From: DASZJY01 sp036260255
Lineage (GTDB): Bacteria; Actinomycetota; Acidimicrobiia; Acidimicrobiales; AC-14
Length of the DNA: 29,932 nucleotides
Assembly (NCBI GenBank): GCA_036260255.1
Contig: DATAAF010000132.1
Span: forward strand, 1 to 29,932
Reading direction: 5' to 3'
Shown here: one piece after another, positions 8,026 through 16,700 of the stretch
Layout of the letters: each line of letters begins with the position of its first letter
Numbering within the stretch: position 1 is the stretch's first letter
The notes under the pieces: model-generated
The model's input: the letters and a program-made list of their open reading frames with translations, nothing else
Told to the model about the DNA's origin: nothing
The model's database searches: none
Position numbers and translations under genes: made by a program

Positions 8026-8031
8026 TACCGT
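8026..8031 (+). promoter_or_regulatory. Candidate -10 element for leaderless trpF transcript
   Basis: TACCGT (TANNNT) ends seven bases before the trpF ATG, with no Shine-Dalgarno in between. It lies in the 78-base divergent gap between trpF and the DUF4190-type gene. A -35 box is not evident. Confidence 0.35.
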
Positions 8032-8038
8032 CGTCCCC

Positions 8039-8698
8039 ATGTTCGTGAAGGTCTGCGGGACGACCACCGAGGAGGACGCCCTGCTGGCGGTCGCCATGGG
8101 GGCCGACGCGGTGGGGTTCATCTTCGCCCCGTCGCTGCGTCAGGTCACGCCGACCGTCGTCGGCGACATCGTCAAGCGGCTCCCCCGTGAGGTCCTCACC
8201 GTCGGCGTCTTCCGCGACGAGGCGCCGGCCCGCGTCGTCGAGATCGTGAACGGTATCGGGCTACGGGCGGCGCAGCTCCACGGCCACGAGTCGGCCGAGC
8301 AGGCCCAGTGGATCCGGGAGCGCGTGCCGTTCGTCATCCAGGCGTTCCCGGCCGGCGGGAGTGGCGTCGAGCGCGCCCGCGAGTACCCGGTCGACGCGGT
8401 GATGATCGACGCGCCCAGGCCCGGGTCGGGGCAGGTCTTCGACTGGAGCCTGGCCGACGGCGTGCCCGACGGCATGCGGCTGGTGCTGGCCGGCGGCCTC
8501 AACCACCACAACGTGGCCGAGGCCATCGCGCGGGTGCACCCATGGGGGGTCGACGTGGCCACCGGGGTGGAGTCGGCCCCCGGGCGCAAGGACCCCACGA
8601 GGGTGCGAGCCTTTGTCGCCGCCGCCAAGGCGGCCGACGACGAACCGTACGACCCCTCCGACCTCGCCCCCTACGACTGGGAGGAGGCGGGCACCTGA
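8039..8698 (+). CDS. trpF: Phosphoribosylanthranilate isomerase
   Basis: TrpF performs the Amadori rearrangement of phosphoribosylanthranilate in tryptophan synthesis. The 219-residue barrel begins MFVKVCGTT with the general-base Cys6, followed by GADAVGFIFAPSLRQV, LTVGVFRD, AAQLHG, VDAVMIDAPRPGSG (general-acid Asp124), LVLAGGLNHHNV and GVDVATGVESAPGRKD. The ATG at 8039 gives exactly the family N-terminus, whereas the open frame extends far upstream through the opposite-strand gene. The last 20 residues (from about DDEPYDPSD) are an acidic tail not seen in most TrpF. trpB begins 17 bases after the stop. Confidence 0.95.
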   Translation: MFVKVCGTTTEEDALLAVAMGADAVGFIFAPSLRQVTPTVVGDIVKRLPREVLTVGVFRDEAPARVVEIVNGIGLRAAQLHGHESAEQAQWIRERVPFVIQAFPAGGSGVERAREYPVDAVMIDAPRPGSGQVFDWSLADGVPDGMRLVLAGGLNHHNVAEAIARVHPWGVDVATGVESAPGRKDPTRVRAFVAAAKAADDEPYDPSDLAPYDWEEAGT

Positions 8699-8715
8699 GC
8701 CGGCACGCCGGGCTC

Positions 8716-9897
8716 ATGGGCGAGCCCGGCCCCCGCGGGAGGTTCGGCGAGTTTGGCGGCCGCTACCTGCCCGAGGCGCTCGAGCCGGCGTGCGCCGAGC
8801 TGGAGTCGGCGTTCGCGGCGGCCTGGGCCGACCCCGCATTCCGCCAGGAACTCGACGCCCTGCTGCGCGACTACGGCGGGCGTCCCACGCCGGTCAGCGA
8901 GTGCCGGCGCCTCTCGGAGCGGCTGGGCGTGCGCCTCCTCCTCAAGCGGGAGGACCTCGCCCACACCGGCTCCCACAAGCTCAACAACGTGGTCGGCCAG
9001 GCCCTCCTCGCCCGCCGCATGGGCAAGCCTCGCCTCATCGCCGAGACCGGTGCGGGCCAGCACGGCGTGGCCACCGCCACCGCGGCCGCCCTCTTCGGGC
9101 TCGAGTGCCGGGTGTACATGGGCGAGGTCGACGTCGAGCGTCAGGCGCTCAACGTCTTCCGCATGCGCCTGCTGGGTGCCGAGGTCGTGCCGGTCGGCTC
9201 GGGCAGCCGGACGCTCAAGGACGCCATCAACGAGGCCCTGCGCGACTGGCTCGCCAGCGTGGAGACCACCCATTACTGCCTCGGCTCGGTGATGGGGCCC
9301 CATCCCTACCCGTGGATGGTGCGGGAGTTCCAGCGGGTGATCGGCAGCGAGGCACGGAGCCAGTGCCGGTCGATCCTGGGCGGGTCCGACCCCGACGTGG
9401 TCGTCGCCTGCGTGGGCGGGGGCTCCAACGCCGCCGGCACCTTCTCGGGGTTCGTCGACAGCGAGGCCCGGCTGGTGGGGGTGGAGCCGGCGGGAGGGGC
9501 GGCCATCGGCAGGGGGATCCCCGGCGTCGTCCACGGGTCGAAGTCCTTCCTCCTGCAGGACGAGCACGGCCAGGTCCTGGAGGCCCACTCGGTGTCGGCC
9601 GGCCTCGACTATCCCGGCGTCGGCCCCGAGCACGCCCACCTGGCCACCATCGGGCGGGTCGTCTACGAGGCGGCCGCGGACGACGAGGTGATCGCCGCCT
9701 TCCGCCTCCTCGCCGAGACGGAGGGCATCATCCCCGCCCTGGAGCCTGCCCACGCCCTGGCCTGGGTCGTCCGGGCGGCGTCGGCCGGGGACCTGCCCCC
9801 GGGGACGACCGTCCTCGTCACCCTCTCGGGCCGGGGTGACAAGGACGTCGCCCAGGTCATGGAGCTGCTGCCCGACCTGGCCGAGCCGGGAACATGA
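8716..9897 (+). CDS. trpB: Tryptophan synthase beta chain (TrpB1)
   Basis: The beta chain of the TrpAB complex makes tryptophan from indole and serine. The 393-residue PLP enzyme has the TrpB1 hallmarks: GRFGEFGGRYLPEAL at the N-terminus, the Schiff-base Lys88 in LAHTGSHKLNN, AETGAGQHGVATA containing the catalytic Glu, the phosphate loop CVGGGSNAAGTF, VSAGLDYPGVGPEHA (the loop that shapes the TrpA-TrpB tunnel) and TLSGRGDKDV near the C-terminus. The start at 8716 fits family length; I see no strong Shine-Dalgarno, so coupling to trpF is possible. The stop overlaps the trpA start (ATGA). Confidence 0.96.
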   Translation: MGEPGPRGRFGEFGGRYLPEALEPACAELESAFAAAWADPAFRQELDALLRDYGGRPTPVSECRRLSERLGVRLLLKREDLAHTGSHKLNNVVGQALLARRMGKPRLIAETGAGQHGVATATAAALFGLECRVYMGEVDVERQALNVFRMRLLGAEVVPVGSGSRTLKDAINEALRDWLASVETTHYCLGSVMGPHPYPWMVREFQRVIGSEARSQCRSILGGSDPDVVVACVGGGSNAAGTFSGFVDSEARLVGVEPAGGAAIGRGIPGVVHGSKSFLLQDEHGQVLEAHSVSAGLDYPGVGPEHAHLATIGRVVYEAAADDEVIAAFRLLAETEGIIPALEPAHALAWVVRAASAGDLPPGTTVLVTLSGRGDKDVAQVMELLPDLAEPGT

Positions 9898-10667
9898 CGA
9901 GCGACCTCGAGGCACGGTTCCGGTCGGCACGGGACGCCGGCCGCAAGCTGCTGGTCCCGTTCGTCACGGGGGGCCTCGGCCCCGACTGGCTGGACGTGGT
10001 GCGGGCGGTGGCGGCGGCGGGGGCCGACGCAGTGGAGGTGGGCCTGCCGTTCAGCGACCCGGTCATGGACGGGCCGGTCATCCAGGAGGCCTCGGCCCGG
10101 GCGCTGGCCGCCGGGGCCACGCCGGCCGGCCTGGTGGCGGCGCTGGCCAAGGCCGACGCCGGCGTGCCCCTCGTGGTGATGACCTCGTACAACCTCGTCT
10201 TCCGGGGGGGGCACCGGCGCTTCGCCCGGTCGCTGGCCCAGGCCGGCGTGTCCGGGGCGATCCTCCCGGACCTGCCCTTGGAGGAGCTCGGCGACTGGGC
10301 CCCGGCGGCCGACGAGGCCGGGGTCGACACCATCCTCCTCGTCGCTCCGACCACCCCTGAGGCCCGCCTGGCGGCCGTCTGCGAACGCTGCCGGGGCTGG
10401 GTCTACGCGGTGGGTCACCTCGGCGTCACCGGCGAGCGCACGACCCTTGCCTCCTCCGCCGCCCTCATGGGCAAGCGGGTGAAGGCGGTCACCGACAAGC
10501 CCGTTCTCGTCGGCATCGGGGTCTCCACCCCCGGCCAGGCCGCCCAGGCCGCCGCCGCCGCCGACGGCGTCATCGTCGGGTCGGCGCTGGTCCGGCGCCT
10601 GCTCGCCGGAGCCGGCCCCGACGGCGCCGCCGAGTTCGTCACCGAGCTGCGAGCGGCCCTCGACTGA
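9894..10667 (+). CDS. trpA: Tryptophan synthase alpha chain
   Basis: TrpA cleaves indole-3-glycerol phosphate to indole and glyceraldehyde phosphate and channels indole to TrpB. The 257-residue barrel shows LLVPFVTGGLG, ADAVEVGLPFSDPVMDGPVIQEAS with the catalytic Glu48 and Asp59, ILPDLPLEE, DTILLVAPTT and VGIGVSTPGQ. Two segments differ from common TrpA: PVMDGPVIQ has Met where Ala is usual, and the loop reads YAVGHLGVTGERT rather than the common YLLSRAGVTG type. Catalytic residues are intact. It overlaps trpB by four bases and is the last gene of the trp group. Confidence 0.94.
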   Translation: MTSDLEARFRSARDAGRKLLVPFVTGGLGPDWLDVVRAVAAAGADAVEVGLPFSDPVMDGPVIQEASARALAAGATPAGLVAALAKADAGVPLVVMTSYNLVFRGGHRRFARSLAQAGVSGAILPDLPLEELGDWAPAADEAGVDTILLVAPTTPEARLAAVCERCRGWVYAVGHLGVTGERTTLASSAALMGKRVKAVTDKPVLVGIGVSTPGQAAQAAAAADGVIVGSALVRRLLAGAGPDGAAEFVTELRAALD

Positions 10668-10746
10668 CTCCCGCGAGGGCGGGCATGGCGCGTATCTCGG
10701 GAGGGGCGAGCGCGCTCATGAGCAGCAACTCGTCGAGGAGACCGCC

Positions 10747-12045
10747 ATGACCGACTCCGCTTCGATGACCGGCCAAACCCACCCGACCCAGCCCTCCAAC
10801 GGTGAGGCGCGTGAACCCTCGGCGCCCGCCACCGGAACCGCCATCGCCGAGTCGCCGGCACCGACGCCGGACGCACCGGCCGGCGAAGAGCGGCAGGTTC
10901 CCGATGTCGTCAGCGCGGCGTGCCGTTTCGCCGCGGCGCGGCGACGTCCGGCCGCCATCTTCATCCTGGCCGAGGGCGATCCCGTCGAAGGCACGGCCGA
11001 CGTCCCCATAACCGTCTCGGCGGTGAGCCAGTTCGCGAGCGCCGTCGGAGCGGACTCCCGGTTCGACGAGCTGGACCTCGTCATCCAGTCCTCGGGCGGC
11101 GACATCCATGCCGCCTACCGGATGATGTCGTTCCTCCGACGCCGCATCACCGGCACGAAGAAGCCGGGCCTGTTCACCTGCGTCCCTCGCAAGGCGCAGA
11201 GCTCGGCGACGCTCCTCTGCCTCGGCGGCGACCAGATCATGCTGGACGAGCTGGCCGCGCTCGGGCCCCTCGACGCCCAGATCCGCATCGGTGTCACCGA
11301 CGTCGGGACGCCGGACTACACGTCGGCGCTCCACCTTCTCAAAGGCCTGACCCGGTTGCGGGACTTCTCGCTGGAGACGCTCAGCCAGGCCGCCGCCGTG
11401 CTGTACGACAAACGGGTCCGGAGGAGCGACGACATCGTCCGGTACAGCATCGAGTTCAGTCGTGGCATCACCGCGCCGCTCTTCGAGCGGATCGAGTCAC
11501 ACCGGATCGGCTACTGGGACCAGATGCTCCGAACCGGCGAGGCCTACGGGCAACGACTGCTCGAGGGGGGCGACCTGATATGGGATGCCCGGGACATGGA
11601 GAAGCCCGAGCACATCCGTCACGTCATCCACAAGCTGGTGAACGACTACCCCTCCCACGAATACGTGATCGACTGCGACGAGCTCGTCAAGAACCTGCAC
11701 CTGAAGGCGGCGCTGTTCGAGGGAGAGCAACAGGCTGCCGCTCGAGAGCTGGCCAAGTGCGTCTCCGACACGCTGATGATGGTCGTGTATCCGCCTGAGG
11801 TCGCCGGCCCGGCGGAGCTGGCGGGGGCGCCTGAGCGGACACTGCGCGACTGGAACGCCTTCGGTGCCAACGGGGCAGTCGAGACGGTCAAATGGGTAGC
11901 CAAGGACCTGGGGACGTTCCTCATGCGAGTGGGCCTCTACCACCGGCCGCTGAAGTCGTCTCGGAACCCCTGGCGTGAGGGTGGGACGTCACCCGACGGG
12001 GCCCCGTCCGAGCAGTACTTCGCCGCCCCCGGCCCGGGCTGGTAG
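10747..12045 (+). CDS. SDH-proteinase-family (ClpP/SppA-fold) serine protease
   Basis: The 432-residue product has a disordered Ser/Thr/Pro-rich N-terminus of about 50 residues and then a ClpP/crotonase-fold core. Visible elements are LDLVIQSSGGDIHAAYRMM (residues 109-127, with the Ser-Gly-Gly-Asp of the oxyanion region), VPRKAQSSATLLCLGGDQIMLD (146-167, where Ser153 aligns with the nucleophile of SDH/SppA-type peptidases) and LGPLDAQI (172-179). The later YPSHEYVIDCDEL (301-313) also resembles the SDH-proteinase family, whose members are cytosolic or membrane-associated serine peptidases. No signal peptide or clear membrane segment is seen. A GAGGAGA run six bases before the ATG supports this start. 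The next gene follows after 17 bases, so they are likely cotranscribed. The substrate is unknown. Confidence 0.8.
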   Translation: MTDSASMTGQTHPTQPSNGEAREPSAPATGTAIAESPAPTPDAPAGEERQVPDVVSAACRFAAARRRPAAIFILAEGDPVEGTADVPITVSAVSQFASAVGADSRFDELDLVIQSSGGDIHAAYRMMSFLRRRITGTKKPGLFTCVPRKAQSSATLLCLGGDQIMLDELAALGPLDAQIRIGVTDVGTPDYTSALHLLKGLTRLRDFSLETLSQAAAVLYDKRVRRSDDIVRYSIEFSRGITAPLFERIESHRIGYWDQMLRTGEAYGQRLLEGGDLIWDARDMEKPEHIRHVIHKLVNDYPSHEYVIDCDELVKNLHLKAALFEGEQQAAARELAKCVSDTLMMVVYPPEVAGPAELAGAPERTLRDWNAFGANGAVETVKWVAKDLGTFLMRVGLYHRPLKSSRNPWREGGTSPDGAPSEQYFAAPGPGW

Positions 12046-12062
12046 CACCCGGCGTCAGCGCG

Positions 12063-13670
12063 ATGTCACCGGTGAGCAGCGTGCTGTCGGTGGGCTGGGA
12101 CGTGCTCATCCCGGCCGCCTTGGTCATCCTCTTCGTGGCGTTCTTCCGGGCCTGGCGCGACGTGCGCAGGCCCAAGGTCGTCATCTCGCCGTTCACCGAC
12201 GCCACGGGCGACGAGACGGTCAGGGGCGCCGCCCTGGGCCTCACCCATCGGCTCCGCGAGGAGACGCTGGAGGCGCTGCCGAGGCTGGCTGGCCGGATGA
12301 CGCAGGAGGTCGTCGACGCCAAGTCCGACCCGACCAGCCCCGTTGCCCTGCTGGGGCAGGAGGACGTCGCCGTCGAGCAGCGGCGCTTGATGGACGACAT
12401 CGGCTCCTCCGAGCAGACGCTCACACAGTCGATCGACAGCATGGTCCCGGAGAGCGCCCGGGGTGCCACGCGGGTCGTCACGGCGATGATGCTGCGCCCG
12501 AGGGGGGTGCGGGTCTCCGGGATGTTCCAGAAGGTCAACGACGCACCCGGAAGCCTGGGGATCAGCGTCACCGTCGAGGAGCTCCAGGGCAGGGGGGTCC
12601 CTGCCCGTGTGACCCTCTGGGAGGACGGCGACACCGACACGTCGGGGAAGACCGTGCTTGAGCGCTTCCACGATCTGGTCGTCCCTGCGTCGCGCGCCCT
12701 CGCCTGCGAGCTGTTGCGTCAGCACCTCGGCGCCCGGATCCGCCGGCGGCGCGTGCCCAGCTGGTTCCCGTTCCCGAGGCGTGCGCAGCCGGAGGCGTGC
12801 GAAGGCGTCATCGAGTTCGTCATCGGCACCGCCTACCTGTCCGCCGCCGCCCGTTACGCGCCGGCCAGGAAGGCCTTCTATCAGCAGGCGGAGAGGGCAC
12901 TGAGGGGCGCCTCGAAGCTCGAGCACTACTGGGTGTCGTGCGTGCTGGCCGAGGCGGTGGTTCAGCGGGCCCGCAGTGAGCCCGAGGACGAGGCCGAGAC
13001 CTCCTTCGAGGAGGCGATCGACCTGTTGGGCGAGGCGGGGCAGAGGCTCCCTAAGGCGCCCCTCGGTGACCACCATCGGTACGGCGCCGAGCTGAACATC
13101 AAAGCCGGTCTGGCGCTCATCGACTGCCTCCTCGTGCCCCGCGAGCCCTCGAGGGCGGAGCGGACGGCGGCGGCTGTCATCGAGCTCTACGAAGCCGACA
13201 CCTCGAGCTTCGAGGGCACCAAGTCCACCCCGGACACGACCGTGCTGTACAACCTGGCGTCCACCCTGGCGGTCGCTTCGGCGCTCGAGCCGTTGGCACG
13301 GCACGGTGTCGACCTCGAGCGTTGCCAGGCCCGGGCGAAGGAGTGCCTGCTGCAGGCGTGCCTCGGCAACGACCAGTGGTGGACCGACGGGAAGGTCAAC
13401 CGTGACCTCGCCGGGCTCCGCGGGTGGTTGCTCGACGCCCGTAGGGAGGTGCTGGCGAAGCGACGCGACGGGTCGCTCGACCGTGAGGCGATCTGCGCCA
13501 TCGTCGCCCGTGCCGTCGAACCCGTCCAGCCGGGTCCGAAGGAGGCTGACCGCTCCTCCTCGAAGAGGGGCGACCGCCGGGCGAGGCGAACGTCGCCGCC
13601 CCGCCCTGTCATCGCTGCCGGCTCCGCCTCCGCCGCCGGCGGCGGGAAACGCGGGAGCGCCGGCGCCTGA
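12063..13670 (+). CDS. Membrane-anchored protein with TolB-like N-domain and helical repeats, function unknown
   Basis: The 535-residue product has one N-terminal membrane helix (residues about 12-29), followed by a basic stop and the segment VVISPFTDATGDETVRGAALGL (39-60). That segment resembles the start of TolB-like/FlgO-like domains of the type VxPFxNxSGD. Residues about 220-460 are helix-rich, with repeated Ala/Leu patterns compatible with TPR-like repeats (for example YAPARKAFYQQAERAL, EAEAAFEEA-like segments and YNLASTLAVASAL). The C-terminal 50 residues are Arg/Ser/Pro-rich and disordered. I do not recognise a named family for the whole protein. Position after the protease gene suggests a membrane scaffold or partner for it. 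It converges on the KAP NTPase gene with an 84-base gap. Confidence 0.65.
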   Translation: MSPVSSVLSVGWDVLIPAALVILFVAFFRAWRDVRRPKVVISPFTDATGDETVRGAALGLTHRLREETLEALPRLAGRMTQEVVDAKSDPTSPVALLGQEDVAVEQRRLMDDIGSSEQTLTQSIDSMVPESARGATRVVTAMMLRPRGVRVSGMFQKVNDAPGSLGISVTVEELQGRGVPARVTLWEDGDTDTSGKTVLERFHDLVVPASRALACELLRQHLGARIRRRRVPSWFPFPRRAQPEACEGVIEFVIGTAYLSAAARYAPARKAFYQQAERALRGASKLEHYWVSCVLAEAVVQRARSEPEDEAETSFEEAIDLLGEAGQRLPKAPLGDHHRYGAELNIKAGLALIDCLLVPREPSRAERTAAAVIELYEADTSSFEGTKSTPDTTVLYNLASTLAVASALEPLARHGVDLERCQARAKECLLQACLGNDQWWTDGKVNRDLAGLRGWLLDARREVLAKRRDGSLDREAICAIVARAVEPVQPGPKEADRSSSKRGDRRARRTSPPRPVIAAGSASAAGGGKRGSAGA

Positions 13671-13700
13671 CGGCCCGGAGGCCCCCGGCGACATTCCGTC

Positions 13701-13723
13701 CGACGCCCGAGGCGAGGGCGTCG
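13701..13723. terminator. Candidate bidirectional terminator between convergent genes
   Basis: Bases 13701-13708 and 13716-13723 form a perfect 8-bp GC-rich stem with a seven-base loop in the 84-base gap between the helical-repeat gene and the convergent KAP NTPase gene. There is no T-run on either side. Its position between two converging stop codons is the main support. Confidence 0.4.
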
Positions 13724-13754
13724 AGAGCGTGCGCGTCGAGCGAGATGCCGCCCG

Positions 13755-16700
13755 TTACCGGGCGCCGGTCGGGGGGGCGGGGGCCGCTAGAGCAGGACGA
13801 TCCACCGGCCCTTGCTCGGAAGCGACGCCCGCGGCCAGCCGTACCGTCTGGAACGAGTATCGGGCGACGCGCCTTGCCCACCGCTGGTAGGGCTCGATCG
13901 CTGCCGGCATCCCGTCGTCCTCGACGAGTGCCAGGCATCGGTTCAGCCGGCGCCGCTCGAGCTGCTCGAAGGAAGGCTCCTCCGATGCCTGTGGGCCGCC
14001 GGCGGGCGCCGAGCGGCCGTCGTGTGGACTGCTGGCGCCGGGCTCCTGGGCGGTCTCGGGCTGCCGTCCGCCGACGCCTTCTCCGCCCGAGCCCTCCCGG
14101 CCTGCTCGATCGCGTTGCGGTCCGGCGAGGAACTCCGCCCACGTGCTGCCGGGGAACCCGGCGAGGTCCTCGAAGAAGTCGCCGGCCATGGCCGGGAATC
14201 CTACGAGCACTGCGAGCAGGACGAGTGCCACCCGGTACTCGCCGCCGGCGCCCTTCTCCGTCACGAATCGGGCCAGCTCCCCCTGGTCGAGGCCGGCCCG
14301 GACGAGGCGGTAGGTGTTCGCCAGGCGCTTGGCCGCCCGGGGGGTCTGGATGAAGGGCGCAAGCCTTGACAGGAACTCCAACTCGCCGGGGAAGACCTCG
14401 AGCGAGAGAGGGTTCATCTCGATCGTCCTCTCAGGACGGGTCAGAGCAGGTGCGGGCGGAGGAAGATGAGTGGCCTCGACGTCTGCACCGGTCGTGTGCT
14501 CGGGGCCTGCCCTCACCGTCTGCTCCATGTCGGCGCTGCGTCCCTCCGAGCCTCCTTCGGTGGAGACGGGGCCGGTGCCAGTCGGGGCTTCGGGGCGGGT
14601 GAGCGAGGGGCTCGCCTCCGACCCGATGCCCGTGTTCGAGTCGTCCCCAGCAGGTTCCTCCCGGCGGACCGGGAACAAGTCGGATACGAGCCGGGTGAAC
14701 CCGGCGCCGGACATGGCGGGGATCGTCAGCGGGATCTGGAAGATCTTCTCGAGGTAGTTCTGCGGCGTCGCCTCCCAGTGGGCCGTCTCGTCGTCGAGCG
14801 AGGCAGAGTCGGATGCGGGCAGGGACTCGACGTGGTCGGCGCCGGTGACGGACGGCGCCAGCTGGACCGCATAGTGGCGCTGCAGCGACCGGGTCAGCCA
14901 CCTCGAGTCGACACCCACGACGACGACGAACAGAGGGAAGGCGAGGAGAAGGTTGACGGCCTCGAGCACCTGGACGACGCGGTCGGCGGGGCAGCGGTCG
15001 AGGTCGTCGATGTAGAGGACTATGCGATCGATGCGCGGCAAGGCGTCGTGGGCGGGGGGCGCGGCCTCGGGCGGGTCCTCGCGGGCCGCCAACATGAGGT
15101 CCGCCAGCTTCTTGAAGTCGCGCCGGATGAGGGCGATGAGGCCGAGGTAGCGCTGGTACTCCGGGCTGGTGGCCCGTTCTTCGATGAAACGGTAGAGCCG
15201 GCGTCCCGCTTGGATCTCGGCCAGCTCGTTCTTCGCCTGCTCCACTGCCGTCATCGCCCGGGCCACCTCGTCACTGCGCCTCGCCTGTTCGGCGGTCAGC
15301 TGGTCGATCTCGGCCCGCAGCGCGGCCTCCTCCCGGGCGAATTGCTCGACCTGTCGGCGCTCTTGGCGGCTGCGGGCGGTTTCGGCTTCCCGCACGACCT
15401 TGGCGGCCTTGGACGCGGCGAGGTTGATCGCAGCCAAGGTCTTGTTGACGGCCGCCACCGCTCCGGCCGCAACAGGGAGCAAGGACGCGAAGAAGGCGGC
15501 CAGCGCAGACCCTTGCCCGGCGACGAGCAGTACCATGCCGACGGCGAGCATGACGGCGCCGGCGGATACGCCGCCGACGATCCAGCGCCGCTGCCGCTTG
15601 TCTTCCCACGCCTTCTGCCAGGCGAGGGCAAGCCGGGTGCCCGAGTAGCGGAGGTGCTCCTCCAGGGCTCGCAGCCCTTCGATCGTCTCGGCCACCGGGA
15701 CGCCGGCGGCCTCCTTGAGCTCCTTGCTCGCTTCCTTGATCAGCTCTGCGGGGTCGGGGATCTCGGGGCCGTCGGCGCCGACCCTCCGGAGGTCGGCGAT
15801 CTTCTCGGCCAGCTGTCCCTTGACGCTCTCCAGCTCCTCTTGAGCGGTAACCAGCCGCTTGTTGGCTGCCTCCTCCCGCTCCAGCGCCTCGGCTTGCAGC
15901 AGCTCGGCCGTCTCCAGGTTCTGCAGCACCTGTCGACGCTCTTGCTCCAACCGCTCGCGCTCCTCCTTCTGGCGCCTGGGATCACCGCGTTCGTCCGGGT
16001 CCGCCTCGGCCAGGCCCTCGAAGATGCGAGTCACCAGTCCGGCCCAGAGGTTGGCGTCGGCGTAGCTCCAGGCGTTGAAGAGGATCTGCTTGACATGAGA
16101 GCAGAAGGCTGGTTCGGGCCGCGAGGGATCCGTCTTCCTCGCTTCCTCGGCCGCCGCCGCTTGGCGGCAGATCTCACGGATCTCAGCTCGCATCTGCCTC
16201 ATGAACGTGCTTTTGCCGGTGCCCCAGTCGCCGAAGAGGCCGACAGAGATCGGCGGCTCCACCTGCTTCGCCACGAGCAGCGTGCACAGGGAGCGAACGT
16301 CGTTCTCGAAGCCGAGATGGTCGTGGGCGGAGGGCTCGTCCCCGACGAACCCCGGGAACGCCCGCCGGTAGGGCTCGGTGGGGCCGGTGGTCGGCTCGCC
16401 GGTCAGGGACTGGGGCTCCTCCCAGCCCTCGACGTCCTGCGGAACGATCCCCCGGTGGGCCAGGGCCTCGACCACCTTGCAGCCAGTCACCGACAGCGCT
16501 CCGACGAGAAGGTGCCCGCTGTTGATCGCTTCCGACTCGATGCCGTCGGCGACCCAGACGGCGTTCGCCAGCGCCTTCTCGACGTGAGCGGAGAGCCGCG
16601 GTGGCGACGGGACGATCGTCGGCACCGGCCCGGATGGTCGCGGGAACCGCGACTTGCCCACCGCGTCAGCGAGGGCCAGCTCGAGGTCGTCCTCTCGTAG

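Noticed and set aside
10668..10703. Weak stem CTCCCG/CGGGAG after trpA as terminator
   Set aside because: Only six pairs with a 24-base loop and no T-run; expected by chance at this base composition.
14466..16700. 744-codon plus-strand frame inside the KAP gene
   Set aside because: The minus-strand KAP protein has clear Walker motifs through this stretch; the antisense product has no recognisable features.
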